64,000 nt of DNA from Helcococcus sueciensis DSM 17243 (GTDB lineage: Bacteria; Bacillota; Clostridia; Tissierellales; Peptoniphilaceae), in the NCBI RefSeq assembly GCF_000423145.1, contig NZ_AUHK01000007.1, positions 1 through 64,000 of the forward strand. Direction: 5' to 3'. The translations under genes were made by a program, and so were the position numbers. This document shows positions 27,201 through 34,887 of this stretch, piece after piece (position 1 is the first letter of the stretch; every line of letters starts with the position of its first letter). The notes below the pieces were generated by a model. That model was not told the origin of the DNA and ran no database searches. It saw only the letters and a program-made list of their open reading frames with translations.

Positions 27201-29398
27201 TACTTCATAAAAAAGGGGAATTAGTAGATACAATAACTACTAACTCAAAAAATCCAGTAACAAGTAAAGAAGTTCCACTAGGAAAATATACACTTAAAGA
27301 AATAAGTGTACCAGATAAATATGTATTAGATACAAGAGAGTATGATATAGAATTTACACCACAATCACAAAATGTAAGAGTACATTCTGTAACAGAAATG
27401 AAATTCAATGAAAGAAAGAATATCGAATTTGAATTTACAAAGAAATTTGAAAATGATCCATACTTTACAACTAATCCAAAAGCTGAATTTGGTATTTTCT
27501 TAGCTGATGATTACAAAGAAAATGGTGTAACAATTCCAAAAGATTCAATGCTTGATAAAGTAGAAGTTGAAGCAAAAGAATTAAATGGAGAAAAGAAAGT
27601 AGAAAAACCAGTATATGAAATAGTTGAAAAAGAAGTTAATAGATATGAAGTATCTGAATTTATTGAAACAAAAGTAGATAATAAAGATAAACCAATTATT
27701 GAAGTACAGAAAGATGTCACTTATGTATTATCTTACTTAGATAAAGAAACTAAAAAAGAAGTCGTATTGTCATTTGAAACTAGAGAAGAAGCAGAAGCAG
27801 AATTAGCTAAACAAGGTAAGAATGCAGATGAATCTTCCATAGTTGAGAATATAAAAGAAACTAAAGTAGTAACTGGATATGAACAAAAAACAACGAAAGA
27901 ATTAGTTGAAGTATTTAAGTTCAATGAAGAAGAAAAAGCTAAATCTAAAATTGAAGAAATTGAAGCAAAAGGCAATATAGCAAAATTAGAAGTTATAAAA
28001 ACAAAAGTTCAAGAAAAGGTACAAGTAGGAGTAGAAGAATCTAAAGAAGTTGAATATGTAATTAAAGGTAAATTTAATAGTTTACCTATTGATGGTAAAT
28101 TCTACATTAAAGAATTATCAGTTGATGGAAAATATGTATTAGATAATAAGAAACATGAAACAGGATTCAAGTTTGAAGATACAAAAGAAAAAGAAAATAA
28201 AGTTGAATCAGCTGAAATAGAAAATGAACTACAAAAAGTATCAGTAGTAATTGTTAAAACAGAAATGGGATCTAACAAAGAAATTCCAGTTGTTGGAGCA
28301 AAATATAAATTAGTTGCAGTAGATGAAATAAAAGGTAAAACAGAAGTTGGAGAATATATAACTGATAAATTAGGTAAGATTGTAGTTGAAGGATTGCCAA
28401 AAGGACAATACTACTTAGAAGAAGTAAAAGCACCAGAAGGCTATATCAAAGATGATAAAAATATAGATCTTGATTTATCAAATAAAGATCATGGTGATGT
28501 AGTAGAAGTAGAACATGAAAATGAAAAAATACCACATATTAAAACAACAGCAGAAGATAAAAATACTGGTAAGAAAAATATAAACCCAACCAAAAAAGTA
28601 TATATTAAAGACTATGCTTATTACAAAGATTTAATCATCGGTAAAGAATATGAAATCAAAGGTTTATTAATGGATAAGTCTACAAATAAACCACTACTTG
28701 ATAAGAATGGAAATAAATATGAAACATCACTAAAATTTGTACCAGAAACAAGAAATGGTTATGTAGTATTAGAATTTGAAGTAGATTCTTCTGACGTAAG
28801 AGGAAAGACAACAGTAGTATTTGAAGATTTATATAGAGAAGGTAGATTATTATATTCTCATGCAGATATAAATGATGAAGATCAAACTGTTAAAGTAAAA
28901 GATCCTAAAATCAAGACTACATTTGCTGAAATAAAATCAGGTAAAAAAGTATTTGATCCAGTAGGAGTAGTAAAATTAGTTGATAAAGTTTACTATGAAA
29001 ACTTAGTAATAGGTGATGAATATGTTGCTAAATTAAAAGTAATGGATAAAGAAACTAACAAACCATTATTAATAAATGGAAAAGAAGTAGTAAGTGAAAC
29101 AAGATTTATAGCAGAAAAAGAAACTGGAGTAGTTGAAGTAACAGTTGAAATTGATTTAAGTCAAGTAAGAGGAAAAGATTTAGTTGCATTTGAAAAATTA
29201 CTATACAATGGGGAAGTAATAGCAACTCATGAAGATATAAATGACGAAGGTCAAACTGTTAAAGTTAATGATATACCAAAAATACCTAAAAATCCAAAAA
29301 CAGGTGATTTAGGGATATTATTGCCAACTACATTATTGTCAATATCTTCAATAATCTTATTATTCTTTAGAAGAAAACAAAGACAATTAAGTAAATAG
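24254..29398 (+). CDS. Cell-wall anchored thioester/CnaB/ester-bond adhesin
   Basis: This 1714-residue surface adhesin has a signal peptide to about residue 33 (NVEA). An N-terminal thioester domain follows, with Cys89 in FCIEVW and Gln158 in LLQLAVW, the pair expected to form a Cys-Gln thioester that can bond covalently to a host target. A stalk of about eight CnaB-like domains (about 308-1425) shows recurrent KAPKGYKLD-type and EIKAPKGY strands. One CnaB domain near 1056-1325 is interrupted by an extra domain of about 155 residues. Two T-Q ester-bond (VaFE) domains occupy about 1428-1545 and 1553-1674, each running from KTT to DIND-QTV. The C-terminus is a sorting signal with NPKTG (about 1680), a hydrophobic stretch and RRKQRQ. 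AAAGGAG precedes the start. Confidence 0.9.
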   Translation: MINKSKRILSLILAVLMIISGINLTIPAKNVEAVSLPNKVTLNPIKYFGTPSYTIKKTDRVGGYGAWTSVGRVESTAEQFQDGKNVLFCIEVWNNVGWYNGSNPKALEYTAYGSPQTLERSIAEFIQYTSYTQRLQTWEEFKQKYMASTDGEFSNLLQLAVWQLKGQIEVDKNSYTGKLLSDYWRDINGLKNPLKYDVKGHKWKEGVNVIKNTGSGAFSKRLNENPTFTGTNGVTGKIALNGDLTINVPKSALSSGFSFNFYHPRIKGSTLVKQEYRNEKDGQRLIAIDGGWDRWDFYKFEVEPQTVPLKLKKESTKPSFVEGNPNYSLEGAEYGLYKNYANALRDSNRIGTFTTNANGETNTIELQKGIYFAREQKAPKGYKLDRKSGENKNGIVKIEVVDKPVTFTVKDEPNTDPLTLMLKKTDGSGKGLNGAIFEVKYYQELTDNVEGLTPKYTWKLKTGTAPNGVEGYLQLNDKFKVGGDEIPKDENGRTLGFMGTYTIQEIKAPKGYKLDDTLHIRQLKEETRGGVSVMTFNAPTHENKSQLMQFTLKKEDVVTTQSQGNATLEGAKYKVVLVESKYTDIKSGTIVKEVVTNKDGIVSVKDLPLGVYDVVEVENSLGYTLNPVAVRVEGVEDDLGGEYTTKVTQTTTNSKTLIDMLNSKIDELNILNKANANGGEYREIENVKDKEFNQITSENPTVITNELPEYGRISVTKHQDGENGKDNSSQSGGRIPEEGIKFDIYNLNDEKVDSFTTDKFGRGTSKWLPKGIYIVKQASRNHGFINIEPFKVEIKGDWTEYQYNLENYTSEKWLQIFKKDEETGNTIPQAGVKFELYKANEDGSKGEKVVQTLRYQETKEISEFETNDKGMVQLPEKIQVGKYILEEIKAPKGYYLDPQGEPLQFEIEDDGDKPAQLIKIFVIEKRNTPQKGRLTLEKTAPILKGFSVKDGVTKLEFKDGYLEGTKWELRAKEDIISGDKVTILHKKGELVDTITTNSKNPVTSKEVPLGKYTLKEISVPDKYVLDTREYDIEFTPQSQNVRVHSVTEMKFNERKNIEFEFTKKFENDPYFTTNPKAEFGIFLADDYKENGVTIPKDSMLDKVEVEAKELNGEKKVEKPVYEIVEKEVNRYEVSEFIETKVDNKDKPIIEVQKDVTYVLSYLDKETKKEVVLSFETREEAEAELAKQGKNADESSIVENIKETKVVTGYEQKTTKELVEVFKFNEEEKAKSKIEEIEAKGNIAKLEVIKTKVQEKVQVGVEESKEVEYVIKGKFNSLPIDGKFYIKELSVDGKYVLDNKKHETGFKFEDTKEKENKVESAEIENELQKVSVVIVKTEMGSNKEIPVVGAKYKLVAVDEIKGKTEVGEYITDKLGKIVVEGLPKGQYYLEEVKAPEGYIKDDKNIDLDLSNKDHGDVVEVEHENEKIPHIKTTAEDKNTGKKNINPTKKVYIKDYAYYKDLIIGKEYEIKGLLMDKSTNKPLLDKNGNKYETSLKFVPETRNGYVVLEFEVDSSDVRGKTTVVFEDLYREGRLLYSHADINDEDQTVKVKDPKIKTTFAEIKSGKKVFDPVGVVKLVDKVYYENLVIGDEYVAKLKVMDKETNKPLLINGKEVVSETRFIAEKETGVVEVTVEIDLSQVRGKDLVAFEKLLYNGEVIATHEDINDEGQTVKVNDIPKIPKNPKTGDLGILLPTTLLSISSIILLFFRRKQRQLSK

Positions 29399-29439
29399 TT
29401 TTATTTTATTGAAAAATATAGAATTATAATGTTAAAATT

Positions 29440-29448
29440 TGCTATAAT
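29440..29448 (+). promoter_or_regulatory. Extended -10 before the DUF2974 gene
   Basis: TGCTATAAT, an extended -10, lies 27 bases upstream of the start codon at 29476. No clear terminator separates it from the adhesin gene. Confidence 0.5.
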
Positions 29449-29475
29449 ATCTATGGTTATATACATGGAGGGTTT

Positions 29476-30570
29476 ATGAAAAATATTAATGATTATCTAA
29501 AAAAATATGGACATTTATCATTTATAGAAAAGCCTTTTAATGAAATTGATTATTTAATTTTAGCAAGATTTTCATATATTCCTTTCGAAAGAATATTAAA
29601 AACATTCGAAGAAGAAACTATTGAAAACTTATATAGAAGCTCTATTGATATGAAAGATGAACATATAAGATATAATTGGCCTGACGACAGTCCATTTTTT
29701 GAATTAATGGGACAAAGTAAAAGATTCAAAGATTTGATTATATCTGATTTTGAACATATATTAGACACAAAACAAGAGAATCAATTTGCTGCAATTACAA
29801 TTCACCTAGATGATGAAACAAAATATATATCATACAGAGGAACAGATGTAACATTTGTAGGTTGGAAAGAAGATTTTTACTTGTCATTCAAGGCACATAT
29901 TAATTCACAAATATCTGCAAAAAAATATATTGAAAATATTTCCCAAAAATATCCTAATCATAAAATTAAAATTGGTGGTCATTCAAAAGGTGGGAATCTT
30001 GCAATATATGCAGGTGCATTTTGTAATGATGATATTAAAGATAGGATAATTTCGATAGTGAATTATGATGGTCCAGGATTTGTAAAAGATATTGTAGAAT
30101 CTGATGAATACAATTCAATTTTAGATAAAGTTATCAATATAATTCCTCAAAATTCAATAATTGGAAGATGTATGTACAATAAAGGGAAATTTATAATACT
30201 TCAAAGTGAAGAAACAGGAATAATGCAACATGATGTATATTCGTGGACTGTGGATGATGATAAATTTGTATATATGGACGAATTAACAAGACAAAGTGAT
30301 TTTGTAGAGAATACAATTACAAATTGGCTAGAAGTCGTAGATCCAAATCAAAGAAAAAAGATAATAGATGTAATCTTTGATATTTTATATGAATCAAATT
30401 ATCGTGATTTTTATCAATTGTCTGAAAATTGGCTTGATTCAGCGAAATATTTAAAAGATAGCTATAGCGAATTAGATGAGGGAACAAAAAAAATAATAAC
30501 AAATACATTTAAAGAATTATTAAAAAGTGCAAGAAATAATATAGATATTAAAAAGAGAATATTTAAATAA
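29476..30570 (+). CDS. DUF2974 (Mbeg1-like) alpha/beta hydrolase
   Basis: This is a predicted lipase-like hydrolase. The 364-residue protein has KYISYRGTD, a typical oxyanion-side strand of lipase 3-like enzymes, followed by KIGGHSKGGNLAIYAG with the nucleophile Ser in GHSKGG (about residue 168), and a later acidic/His region. There is no signal peptide or transmembrane segment, so it is predicted to be cytosolic despite following a surface protein gene. ATGGAGGG precedes the start. Substrate unknown; the match to DUF2974 rests on the GHSKGG block and the surrounding layout. Confidence 0.8.
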   Translation: MKNINDYLKKYGHLSFIEKPFNEIDYLILARFSYIPFERILKTFEEETIENLYRSSIDMKDEHIRYNWPDDSPFFELMGQSKRFKDLIISDFEHILDTKQENQFAAITIHLDDETKYISYRGTDVTFVGWKEDFYLSFKAHINSQISAKKYIENISQKYPNHKIKIGGHSKGGNLAIYAGAFCNDDIKDRIISIVNYDGPGFVKDIVESDEYNSILDKVINIIPQNSIIGRCMYNKGKFIILQSEETGIMQHDVYSWTVDDDKFVYMDELTRQSDFVENTITNWLEVVDPNQRKKIIDVIFDILYESNYRDFYQLSENWLDSAKYLKDSYSELDEGTKKIITNTFKELLKSARNNIDIKKRIFK

Positions 30571-30577
30571 ACATAAT

Positions 30578-30608
30578 AAAAAAGATGGCTTAAAATACCA
30601 TCTTTTTT
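30578..30608. terminator. Bidirectional terminator between the DUF2974 gene and tRNA-Leu
   Basis: AAAAAAGATGG (30578-30588) pairs with CCATCTTTTTT (30598-30608). The A and T tracts let it stop both the plus-strand hydrolase transcript and the minus-strand tRNA transcript. Confidence 0.85.
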
Positions 30609-30628
30609 GTGTTTTATATAAATATTAA

Positions 30629-30716
30629 TGGTGCCGATAGAGGGAATCGAACCCCCACGCCCTTAACAGGCATCAGATTTTGAGTCTGACGTGTCTACCA
30701 GTTCCACCATATCGGC
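30629..30716 (-). tRNA. tRNA-Leu (anticodon CAA)
   Basis: On the minus strand the acceptor arms GCCGATA and TATCGGC pair fully and are followed by an encoded ACCA. The D stem is GTG/CAC; the anticodon stem is TCAGA/TCTGA with loop CTCAAAA, giving anticodon CAA for UUG. A long variable arm, as in leucine tRNAs, and a T arm with GGTTCGATT complete it. The CCA is encoded in the DNA. Confidence 0.96.
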
Positions 30717-30728
30717 TTGACAAATAAA

Positions 30729-30757
30729 ATAATAACATTTTATATAAATTTTATCAA
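30729..30757 (-). promoter_or_regulatory. tRNA-Leu promoter
   Basis: On the minus strand, TTGATA (30752-30757), a 17-base spacer and TATTAT (30729-30734), ending 13 bases before the tRNA 5' end. Confidence 0.7.
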
Positions 30758-30782
30758 GAGAAAATAATCGACTATTTTTATA

Positions 30783-30791
30783 TGTTATAAT
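30783..30791 (+). promoter_or_regulatory. polA extended -10
   Basis: TGTTATAAT, 65 bases upstream of the polA start. The leader that follows has a small hairpin of TTTGC and GCAAA. Confidence 0.5.
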
Positions 30792-30855
30792 CTAATTATA
30801 ATTAATACGAGAGATTTTGCTTTAATGCAAATTTTATTATATTAGGAAGGAAAAT

Positions 30856-33492
30856 ATGAAGAAGATATTATTAATTGATGGTTCCAGTTTAATATTTAGG
30901 GCATTTTATGCCATAAGAAATTTATCTACTAGAGAAGGAATTCCAACAGGTGCAGTATATGGATTTATAAATATGTACAATGCAGCGTTGAAAAAAATAG
31001 ATCCAGATTATGTATTAGTTGCTTTTGATAATGCTGGGCCAACTATTAGAACAAGAGAATTTGCTGAATATAAAGGTACTAGACAAAAGACTCCAGATGA
31101 ATTGCTTACTCAATTTGGAATGGTAAAAGATTTATTAGATTCTTACAATGTAAAACATATAGCACTTGATGATTATGAAGCTGACGATATAATTGGAACT
31201 TTATCAAATATGGCTTCAAAAAATGGGATTAAATCATATATGCTTACAGGAGATAGAGATTATTTCCAATTAGTTAATGAAACAGCAAATGTTCTTTATA
31301 CAAAGAAGGGGATTTCAAATCTTGAAATATATGATTTAGAAAAAGTTGAAGAACAGTATGATTTAACACCTGAAAAATTAATTGAGATTAAAGGTTTAAT
31401 GGGAGATACTTCAGATAATATACCTGGAGTACCTGGAGTTGGAGAAAAAACAGCGATTAAATTAATTAAAGAATATGGTGATATTGAAACTATATATGAA
31501 AATATAGATAAAGTTTCTGGAAAGGTTTTAAAACAAAATCTTATAGACAACAAAGCTCAAGCATTTATGTCTAGAAAATTAGGAACAATATATACAGATA
31601 TTAAACTTGATTTTGATATTGAAGATTTAAAACTCGTTGAACCTAATAGAAATGAATTGTATGAAAAATATAAAGTTTTAGAATTTGGTAAACTAACTCA
31701 AGAATTTTCTCCGAACACTGATGAAGCATTTGATTTTGAACCATTAATTGTTGGATTAAATAGAATGGCTGATGTATATCATTATGTTAAATCAGAGAAG
31801 AAACTTATATTTGATATTATTTGTGAAGGTGATTATTTACAAGAAAAACCAAGATATTTAGCTATAATGGGTAAACAAAATCATATTATGTTGGTTGATT
31901 TACTTGTGGATGAATTTCCATTTGTAACTAAATTTAAAGATTTATTTGAAGATGATGAGATAGTTAAGATTGGTTTTGATATTAAAAAACTAATTGTAAT
32001 GCTGAAAAAGATAGATATAAATCTTGATAGAAATTACCAAGATTTAATGATTATATCATATCTAATCAATCCTAAGGGAGACTATTCATTAAAGGATATT
32101 GCATTTAGTGAATTGGAAAAAGATATTAAATCATTGGATGAATATTTTGGAAAAGGAAAATCTAAAAAAAATCTTGAAACTTTAGAAAAAGTTTATATAG
32201 AAGAATATTTAGCAAATAATTTATTTGTAATAGAAAGCAGTATAGATCCTCTCCTAGAAAAAATTGAAAACTTAAATATGAAAGATTTGTTGTTCAATGT
32301 AGATTTACCACTTGTTCGTGTTTTAGCAGAAATGGAATTGGTGGGTATTGAAACTCATAAAGATGAGTTTGATAAAATTGATAAAGAAATTTCTGAAAGA
32401 CTTGAAACTACTACCAATCGTATTTACAAATTAGCAGATGAAGAATTTAATATAAATTCTCCAAAGCAATTAGGAGAGATATTATTTGATAAATTAAAAT
32501 TACCAGTAATCAAGAAGACAAAGACAGGATATTCTACAAATGCAGATGTGCTTGCAAAATTAGCAGATGAGCATGAAATTATTCCTTTGATAGAAGAATA
32601 TAGACAGTTAGCCAAACTTAAAAGCACATATATTGATGGATTAGTAAATTATATAGCTGAAGATGGAAGAATACATTCCAAATTTAATCAAACAATTGCA
32701 GCGACAGGAAGATTAAGTTCAACTGAACCTAATTTACAAAATATTCCAATTAAAACTGAAGAAGGAAGATTAATTAGAAAAGCATTTTTCGCTGGTGAGG
32801 GCAAGAAATTAATATCTGCCGATTATTCACAAATTGAGTTGAGAGTTTTGGCGGCACTTACAAAAGATGAAAATATGTTAGATGCATTTAAACATAATAT
32901 AGATATACATGCAAAGACTGCATCAGAAGTATTTAATGTAGATTTAGATAAAGTTACGAAAAGACAAAGATCAGAGGCAAAAGCGGTTAATTTTGGTATT
33001 GTATATGGAATTTCTGATTATGGTTTATCAGAAGATTTAAATATATCTAGAGCACAAGCAAAAGAATATATTGATGAATATTTGAAATCTTATCCAAATA
33101 TTAAAAAGTACATGAAGGATATAGTTCAAAAAGCTAAAGATGATGGATATGTTGAAACTATGTTCCATAGAAGAAGATATATAACAGAAATTAGCTCATC
33201 AAATTTCAATGTAAGAAGTTTTGGAGAAAGAATTGCTCTAAATACACCAATACAAGGTACGGCTGCAGATATAATAAAGATTGCAATGATACATGTTGCA
33301 AATAGAATAGAAAAAGAAGGATTGAAGTCAAGATTGATTTTACAAATCCATGACGAATTAATAATTGAAGCTCTGGACGAAGAGCTTGATACTATTGAGA
33401 CTTTATTAAAAGAAGAGATGGAAAATGCGGTAGATATTGGAGTAAGGCTCTTAGTAGAAGTTGAAATGGGTGATAATTGGTATGAAATCTAG
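30856..33492 (+). CDS. polA: DNA polymerase I
   Basis: DNA polymerase I fills gaps and removes primers in replication and repair. The 878 residues contain the N-terminal 5'-3' exonuclease (LLIDGSSLIFRAFYA, DDYEADDIIGT, MGDTSDNIPGVPGVGEKTA), a middle domain in the place of the 3'-5' exonuclease, and the polymerase with motif A DYSQIELRVLA, motif B RSEAKAVNFGIVYG and motif C QIHDELIIEA. The middle domain has lost key residues: FDIICEG replaces the DxE of motif Exo I (about residue 320), and the YxxxD of Exo III is absent, so proofreading is predicted inactive. TAGGAAGG precedes the start. The coaE start overlaps its end. Confidence 0.97.
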   Translation: MKKILLIDGSSLIFRAFYAIRNLSTREGIPTGAVYGFINMYNAALKKIDPDYVLVAFDNAGPTIRTREFAEYKGTRQKTPDELLTQFGMVKDLLDSYNVKHIALDDYEADDIIGTLSNMASKNGIKSYMLTGDRDYFQLVNETANVLYTKKGISNLEIYDLEKVEEQYDLTPEKLIEIKGLMGDTSDNIPGVPGVGEKTAIKLIKEYGDIETIYENIDKVSGKVLKQNLIDNKAQAFMSRKLGTIYTDIKLDFDIEDLKLVEPNRNELYEKYKVLEFGKLTQEFSPNTDEAFDFEPLIVGLNRMADVYHYVKSEKKLIFDIICEGDYLQEKPRYLAIMGKQNHIMLVDLLVDEFPFVTKFKDLFEDDEIVKIGFDIKKLIVMLKKIDINLDRNYQDLMIISYLINPKGDYSLKDIAFSELEKDIKSLDEYFGKGKSKKNLETLEKVYIEEYLANNLFVIESSIDPLLEKIENLNMKDLLFNVDLPLVRVLAEMELVGIETHKDEFDKIDKEISERLETTTNRIYKLADEEFNINSPKQLGEILFDKLKLPVIKKTKTGYSTNADVLAKLADEHEIIPLIEEYRQLAKLKSTYIDGLVNYIAEDGRIHSKFNQTIAATGRLSSTEPNLQNIPIKTEEGRLIRKAFFAGEGKKLISADYSQIELRVLAALTKDENMLDAFKHNIDIHAKTASEVFNVDLDKVTKRQRSEAKAVNFGIVYGISDYGLSEDLNISRAQAKEYIDEYLKSYPNIKKYMKDIVQKAKDDGYVETMFHRRRYITEISSSNFNVRSFGERIALNTPIQGTAADIIKIAMIHVANRIEKEGLKSRLILQIHDELIIEALDEELDTIETLLKEEMENAVDIGVRLLVEVEMGDNWYEI

Positions 33493-34087
33493 AATAATAG
33501 GATTGACAGGATCAATTGCTACAGGGAAATCAACAGTTTCTAAATATTTAATAAAAAAGGGATATAAAGTAGTTGATGCAGATAAAATAACTCATGAATT
33601 GATGAAAAAAGATAATATCAATTATGTTGAAATAGTAAAACATTTTGGAAATTCTATTTTAGATAAAGATGATGAAATAGATAGAAAAAAATTAGCAAAT
33701 ATAGTATTTTCAGATGAAAACAAATTAAATGCATTAAATAATTTGACCCATCCAAATATTTTTAATAAAATTAATGAAACGATAGAAGAATCTGATGAAA
33801 AAATTATTTTTCTGGATATAGCGTTATTAATCGAATTTATAAAAAATAATATTTGGAATATTTCTCTTGATGAGATTTGGTTAGTATATGTTAATAAAGA
33901 TATTCAACTTGAAAGATTGATGAAGAGAAACAATTTTAGTGAGAAAGAAGCTAAAATCAGAATAAAAGCACAGATGGATATAGATGAAAAAATAAAATAT
34001 TCTGATTTTATTTTGTATAATGATAGAGATTTAGAATATCTTTATAAACAGATTGATGAGAGGTTAAATTTATATGAAAGTAATTAA
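33482..34087 (+). CDS. coaE: Dephospho-CoA kinase
   Basis: CoaE phosphorylates dephospho-CoA in the last step of coenzyme A synthesis. The start at 33482 gives MKSRIIGLTGSIATGKSTVSK, where GSIATGKST is the P-loop. DADKITHELM and the Ala/Leu-rich helical core follow; FLDIALLIE matches the family's conserved DvPLLfE block in altered form. At 201 residues it is of normal length. The gene overlaps the end of polA by 11 bases, with a poor ribosome site, so it is probably translationally coupled. polA-coaE-transglycosylase is a common clostridial order. Confidence 0.95.
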   Translation: MKSRIIGLTGSIATGKSTVSKYLIKKGYKVVDADKITHELMKKDNINYVEIVKHFGNSILDKDDEIDRKKLANIVFSDENKLNALNNLTHPNIFNKINETIEESDEKIIFLDIALLIEFIKNNIWNISLDEIWLVYVNKDIQLERLMKRNNFSEKEAKIRIKAQMDIDEKIKYSDFILYNDRDLEYLYKQIDERLNLYESN

Positions 34088-34706
34088 AAGATTATTAGTA
34101 TTATTATTAATAATATTAATTATGTTGTTTGCATTAGGATATTTTATTTTATTTGCAACGGTAAAAAATAATCATAAACCATATATGGAATATATCGAAA
34201 AATATTCTCAAGAATATGGGGTCGAAAAAGAATTAGTTGCAGCGGTTATCAAAACTGAAAGTGGATTTAATAAAGAAGCTCACTCTAGTGCTGGAGCTAA
34301 AGGCTTAATGCAAATAACTAATGATACAGGTGATTGGATAGCGAATAGATTAGATGAAGAGTTTATAGAAGATAATCTATATGATCCAGAAACCAATATT
34401 AAATATGGTATTTATTATCTAAAATATTTAATTAATTATTATAAATCTGTAGATTATGCAATAATGGCATATAATGCCGGATTTGGGAATGTTGATTTAT
34501 GGATAAGAGAAGGTATATTGACGGGGAATGTAGAGGATTATGAAAATATTCCATTTGCAGAAACTAGAAACTATATAAATAGAGTAAAAAAACAATATCA
34601 TATAAATCAAGAAATTTATGATATTTATTACACTCCTAAAAATGATAATAGATGGTTAATATCTTGGAATCTATATAAGACATTTTTATCAGATTTGTTT
34701 AGATAA
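34074..34706 (+). CDS. Membrane-anchored lytic transglycosylase (SLT family)
   Basis: This predicted murein lytic transglycosylase cleaves glycan strands of peptidoglycan outside the membrane. The N-terminus has one hydrophobic helix (about residues 5-30), acting as anchor or uncleaved signal. The SLT domain follows from about 35: VAAVIKTESGFNKEAHSSAGAKG with the catalytic Glu in TES, LMQI, and later YAIMAYNAGFGNV, the typical AYNAG block. At 210 residues it is a minimal single-domain enzyme of the YjbJ/CwlQ type. It overlaps coaE by 14 bases, has GAGAGG upstream and ends the three-gene unit, before a terminator. Confidence 0.93.
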   Translation: MKVIKRLLVLLLIILIMLFALGYFILFATVKNNHKPYMEYIEKYSQEYGVEKELVAAVIKTESGFNKEAHSSAGAKGLMQITNDTGDWIANRLDEEFIEDNLYDPETNIKYGIYYLKYLINYYKSVDYAIMAYNAGFGNVDLWIREGILTGNVEDYENIPFAETRNYINRVKKQYHINQEIYDIYYTPKNDNRWLISWNLYKTFLSDLFR

Positions 34707-34748
34707 AAAAAGATATCTGTTGGAATTTATATCTAGCAGATATTTTTA
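34704..34748 (+). terminator. Terminator after the transglycosylase gene
   Basis: ATATCTG and CAGATAT (34713-34719 and 34737-34743), extended by A-T pairs, form the stem around a 17-base loop, with a T-rich tail. It closes the polA-coaE-transglycosylase unit. Confidence 0.7.
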
Positions 34749-34831
34749 TTTTAAAATATTATTAATAAAATTTCTTTTTTTACTTTCTATATAACTGATA
34801 TTTGTTAATTCCAGAAAAATAGTTTAGATTG

Positions 34832-34840
34832 TGATATAAT
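34832..34840 (+). promoter_or_regulatory. rnf operon extended -10
   Basis: TGATATAAT, 47 bases upstream of the rnfC start; no strong -35. Confidence 0.55.
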
Positions 34841-34887
34841 GTAATAGGCTATAAAGTTAAATATTAATCAATAAAAGGAGATTACAT

